A stretch of 6,646 bases of DNA from NCBI GenBank assembly GCA_030624355.1, contig JAUXKG010000143.1, forward strand, positions 1-6,646. Direction: 5' to 3'. The notes beneath the pieces are model-generated. The model did no database searches. It was not told the DNA's origin and worked only from the letters and a program-made list of their open reading frames with translations. Source of the DNA: Acidobacteriota bacterium. Lineage in GTDB: Bacteria; Acidobacteriota; UBA6911; RPQK01; JADFOI01. Positions 6,165 to 6,646 of the stretch are shown one piece after another (position 1 is the stretch's first letter; every line of letters starts with the position of its first letter). Both the position numbers and the translations under genes were made by a program.

Positions 6165-6646
6165 ATGGCAAACACATCGCAAGCTACACTTCAGCGGGTT
6201 CATAATTACTGGAACAGACATACGCTGGGGATGCAGTACGTCGGGGACCCAACCCTGGAGGTCGGCAGTGCGGAATTTTTCACTCATATCCGACCCTGGA
6301 TGAACCCCCACAAATTTTCCTGGATCATGGATCGTATTGAGCGGGAAGCTCAAATATTGAAAGGAAAACATCTTCTGGAAGTGGGTTGCGGGATGGGATT
6401 CGATAGCGTGGAGTTCTTGCGCCGAGGGGTGCGAGTCACAGCAACGGATTTAACCCCCAATGCGATCAAACTTGCTCGGCGACACTTCCAGCTCCTGGGC
6501 ATCCAGCCAGAGGACACCCTGACCGCCAACGCACTCGATCTGTCCTTCGACAACGATACTTTCGATGCTGTGTGGGCCAATGGGGTTCTCCACGCCACGG
6601 GCGACACGCTACGAGCGATCCAAGAAATCCACCGTGTCCTCAAACC
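6165..6646 (+). CDS. Class I SAM-dependent methyltransferase (3' end outside window)
   Basis: The frame stays open from the ATG at 6165 to the window end, giving 160 complete codons without a stop. The SAM-binding motif I is textbook: LLEVGCGMGFDS (70-81), with Asp95 in VTATDLTPNAI as the acidic residue ending strand two. LDLSFDNDTFDAVWANGVLH (about 122-141) is the motif II region, and the frame breaks off in IHRVLKP, the start of motif III. About 65 residues precede the fold and include YWNRHTLGMQYV (15-26), a probable N-terminal cap or substrate-recognition segment. The protein is not a close copy of the methyltransferase at 2320-3150, whose motif I is atypical. The acceptor cannot be read from the sequence. 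Position directly after the amidotransferase suggests a shared pathway, perhaps methylation of the same glycan or small molecule (inference). The C-terminal part is lost at the window edge. Confidence 0.9.
   Translation, partial: MANTSQATLQRVHNYWNRHTLGMQYVGDPTLEVGSAEFFTHIRPWMNPHKFSWIMDRIEREAQILKGKHLLEVGCGMGFDSVEFLRRGVRVTATDLTPNAIKLARRHFQLLGIQPEDTLTANALDLSFDNDTFDAVWANGVLHATGDTLRAIQEIHRVLK

Noticed and set aside
6003..6643. Two minus-strand open frames (6003-6371 and 6350-6643) at the right end
   Set aside because: They oppose the end of the amidotransferase and the methyltransferase, whose motif I and motif II regions are clear on the plus strand.
1..6646. Mobile elements, CRISPR arrays, tRNA or rRNA genes
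   Set aside because: I saw no transposase or integrase motifs, no regularly spaced repeats and no tRNA-like or rRNA-like segments; nearly all bases are accounted for by coding sequence.

Overview
The window is a single-strand, tightly packed bacterial gene cluster. All six main genes lie on the plus strand, and both ends of the window cut through genes. The content (two asparagine-synthetase-family amidotransferases, a GlpD-like flavoprotein, two SAM-dependent methyltransferases and an NAD-dependent sugar-type epimerase/reductase) is what one expects of a surface-polysaccharide locus (O-antigen, capsule or exopolysaccharide) or another glycan/small-molecule tailoring locus. No glycosyltransferase, flippase or polymerase lies inside the window, so the glycan assignment is inferred from family context. 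Base composition is balanced to moderately GC-rich. Shine-Dalgarno sites are weak or irregular. A Gram-negative, possibly environmental bacterium is plausible, but no genus can be named from this sequence.

Layout: (1) 1-846 is the C-terminal synthetase domain of a first AsnB-family protein, cut at its 5' end by the window. (2) 843-2339 is a 498-residue FAD-dependent oxidoreductase of the glycerol-3-phosphate dehydrogenase family, joined to gene 1 by an ATGA stop/start overlap. (3) 2320-3150 is a class I SAM methyltransferase with an unusual glycine motif; its start probably overlaps gene 2. (4) 3147-4169 is an extended short-chain dehydrogenase/reductase (epimerase/dehydratase or 3-beta-HSD-like), again joined by ATGA. 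(5) 4170-4283 is the only sizeable gap (114 bp). It holds a possible 33-codon ORF and a modest hairpin. (6) 4284-6143 is a complete 619-residue glutamine-dependent AsnB-family amidotransferase. (7) From 6165 to the window end is a second class I methyltransferase, cut at its 3' end.

How the genes could work together: the overlaps between genes 1-4 imply a cotranscribed and probably translationally coupled unit. A reasonable model is tailoring of a sugar or polyol-phosphate precursor. The SDR and flavoprotein would carry out redox or epimerisation, the AsnB-type enzymes would amidate a carboxylate (for example a uronic acid), and the methyltransferases would cap hydroxyls or amines. The substrate is not visible from sequence. 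The points most worth a second look are the GlpD-like enzyme with a changed substrate-motif region inside such a cluster, and the two divergent AsnB paralogues.
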